From the NCBI GenBank assembly GCA_000231825.2, contig JH720328.1, positions 5,314-69,313 of the forward strand: 64,000 nt of DNA, written 5' to 3'. Shown one piece after another: positions 61,730 through 64,000 of this stretch (position 1 is its first letter; every line of letters starts with the position of its first letter). Position numbers and translations under genes: made by a program. The stretch comes from Tetrahymena elliotti 4EA. Taxonomy: Eukaryota > Ciliophora > Oligohymenophorea > Hymenostomatida > Tetrahymenidae. The notes under the pieces are model-generated. The model was not told where the DNA came from, searched no databases, and was given only the letters and a program-made list of their open reading frames with translations.

Positions 61730-63410
61730 TTCGAAAATTCAACCTAAAACTATCACTCAATATTTTTAAATTAATACAAAATAAATCTTTTGTTTTCAAT
61801 TAATAAGTGATTTTATTTATCTGTGTTAGAATAATTCTAAAAAAAAAACTAGATAAGAAACAAGCATTTATTTATATACAATTCAATAAACAAATTGTTA
61901 ATAACTTCTAAACCATTAGCCATTCCAATAAAAATCTTTTTAAATTAAAGAGAATCTTAAGATATAAAAAATGATTGGATACCAAGAAAAAAAATGAATT
62001 TCTACCTTTGTAATTTTATAAAAAGTAACAAAAATAATGGTTAATATTTAAAATCTAAATATTGAATTAAAAAGTGTTTAAAAAAAACTTCATTTAAAAT
62101 AATTCTCAATTTGGTTTTTCTTTTTAATACAAGAAGTGTATTTTTGATTATTATCTATTTGTTTTGAATATTCATATTAATTTAAAATAAGAATACTAAA
62201 TAAAATAAATCATGATTTATATTTTAAAACCAAAAAAATAATTTCCAATTTTTTTATTTTTATTTTTGATAAAGATTGATTCCATGAAATAAATATAGAT
62301 AATATTTTTTAAGTATTTATTATTGTTTTTGTATTCCATGTATTTTAAATTTTAAAAATATATATTGGATGAATAAATTATTATTTTTTAACATGTAACT
62401 TGATATTCTGATTATCTAAATTACTATAAGTATTATTAACTAACATAAGTATTTATTTATCAGTTTTAAGCTTAATAATAAGTGAAATTAATAGACTAAA
62501 AAGGCATCAAAAAAAAGTTCTATCTACTGTAAACTAGAAAGAAATATTTTATTTTTATATAAACATTATTTCATAATACTTAAAAGTGAAGAATCCCACT
62601 CGAAGTTTTAATAATTTGTTTTTTATTAAAACATTTTTCAAAGAATGATAAAAATTTTTAATATCAAATTGAGAAATTAGAAAAAATATTTATTTTATCA
62701 TGCCAAAATATAATATTTCAAATATTTTTTCTTAATCGCATATCATTTAAGGCATTATTTTGGATATCAAAGACTAAAGCTTCATTGTTTTTTTAATTTT
62801 TAATTTAATAAGTAAGCATATTTGACATAAAAAAATAAAAATTGAAATATGAAAATAAGCAATAACTTTAAGCAAAAGCAAAATTAATTAATTGTTTCTT
62901 ACAACTTTTTGTTTTTTTCATAAATAAAAAAATTAAGATCAGCAAATATTGATTGATTTTTACTTTTAATCCCTTTTCCTTATAATACAAAACCAAATAT
63001 AAAAAAAACTAAGACATCTACTCTATCTAAATTATAACAATAAAAATAATATTTACATTTCTCAATAATTTTAAGGAATTGCTTCTTACTAATTTTTAGT
63101 TTTTATATAGAATCTTTGTTGGAAAGATTTTCTTATCATCCATCCATCAGTAATTTTTGTATCTAGGATTGTTTGCTTGAAATAGCTACTAATTAATATT
63201 GTTTCAAAATGTTTGGATTTTATAACTTCCCATTTTTTTCTAGTTCTATCTTTTAGAGTAAGTAAGTTTCAAATATAAGAGTTCTCATCATTTTATTGTG
63301 AGTTTTTTATTAACAATGAAGTGGAGAAATTCAAAAAATAAATGTATCAATCAGCCTTTTAGCATTGCTGTAATTTGTTTAAAATTTTTAATAGATTTGA
63401 GTAATATATA
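61730..63410. other. Intergenic between divergent genes
   Basis: About 1.7 kb of AT-rich DNA with poly-A/T runs. Promoter of the kinase is expected at the left end. No coding segment or RNA gene recognised. Confidence 0.45.
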
Positions 63411-63533
63411 ATGTCTGTGTCTATTTGTGAAAAAAGATTATATAATCAATATTATAAGACACTATAAGAAAAAGCTGAAGATCTAAATTTATTTACATTT
63501 GAAAAATTCAAAGATTCCAATTTCAGATCTCAA
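63411..63533 (+). CDS. Possible first exon of a gene running off the window
   Basis: ATG at 63411 opens 41 codons of protein-like sequence (MSVSICEKRLYNQYYKTLQE, then KAEDLNLFTFEKFKDSNFRSQ) ending at a good donor, CAA|GTAAAAAATA. Downstream DNA to 64000 is intron-like or intergenic and no second exon was found. It could be a short gene whose remaining exons lie beyond the window, or a chance ORF. Confidence 0.3.
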
Positions 63534-64000
63534 GTAAAAAATATTTTTTTTACAAATTAAACATGGTGGAAATAAAATGTAATAATTAATATATTTATTT
63601 TTTATCAAATTAATTTTTTAATTAAAAGATAACTAACTTCTTATTCATTCATTTATCATAACTATTATCAAAAAAAAGGTGCTTTAATATTAAATATGGA
63701 ATTTACATTCAAACTCAATAAATTAAATAATCTAAAAAAAAGATAAATATTTTTTTAAAGTGGGATTTTTATTTAGAATTTTAATACAAAAATTTAAAAA
63801 AATACAATTTACTTAGATTGTTTGTTGTTGATGTGAGAAAATAATACTACTAAATATAAAATGTTACCTAATTTTATTTTTGAGAAGTAAATTCATTTAT
63901 TGGCTTCTCACACTCAATTTACAATACATTTTTGAAGGCCTTAACTTATTCATTCTTTCTTGCAAAGATATTCTGATCAAAATAAATTTTAACTTGTTTT
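63534..64000. other. AT-rich right edge
   Basis: Homopolymer-rich DNA with no coding frame I can support. It may be an intron of the putative gene starting at 63411. Confidence 0.4.

Noticed and set aside
1..64000. Bacterial-type features (operons, Shine-Dalgarno sites, CRISPR, insertion sequences, prophage)
   Set aside because: The genetic code, short GT-AG introns and gene families are eukaryotic; no such features were found.

Overview
The window reads as macronuclear DNA of an oligohymenophorean ciliate, most likely Tetrahymena or a close relative. It is very AT-rich, and the genes make sense only if TAA and TAG are read as glutamine and TGA is the sole stop. Introns are short, AT-rich and GT-AG (about 43-180 nt). 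I see no bacterial operons, CRISPR arrays, insertion sequences, rRNA or tRNA genes. Because of the genetic code, most ATG-to-stop ORFs under the standard code are fragments or wrong-frame shadows. The genes below were rebuilt by reading through TAA/TAG and choosing splice sites that keep phase.

Layout, left to right: a small protein kinase (322-1251, -); a TPR protein with a histidine tail (2160-3542, -); a giant cysteine-rich surface protein with a multi-pass tail (4774-10498, -); a seven-exon basic protein, perhaps a ciliary microtubule protein (12131-13596, -); an eight-exon S49/SppA-like protein (14408-16061, -); a TTLL4/5-type tubulin glutamylase (17795-21629, +); an LYR-motif protein resembling complex I NDUFB9 (22672-23944, -); a Q-rich protein (25045-26292, -); a tail-anchored Q/N/S-rich protein (27625-29760, +); a secreted protein (30320-31378, +); a TMEM181/GOST-like membrane protein (32417-34498, -); a tandem kinase-like plus LRR protein (35844-41032, +); two tandem paralogous multi-pass proteins (41715-43868 and 44693-46804, both -); an acyl-protein-thioesterase-like hydrolase (47741-48457, -); a Rab-like GTPase (49005-49728, -); a 2,427-residue coiled-coil protein with a SPOC-like region (50659-58097, +); a protein kinase with a long Q/N-rich tail (58577-61729, -); and a possible first exon near the right edge (63411, +).

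The genes are independent eukaryotic units with their own intergenic gaps. Several relate to cilia, membrane traffic or signalling, as expected for a ciliate, but they form no evident pathway cluster. The most unusual items are the S49 homologue that seems to lack its catalytic residues, the double kinase-like/LRR gene whose leucine-rich repeats each sit on their own exon of about 90 nt, the kinase with a prion-like tail, the GTPase without a visible switch I, and the probable GC-AG intron in the LYR gene.
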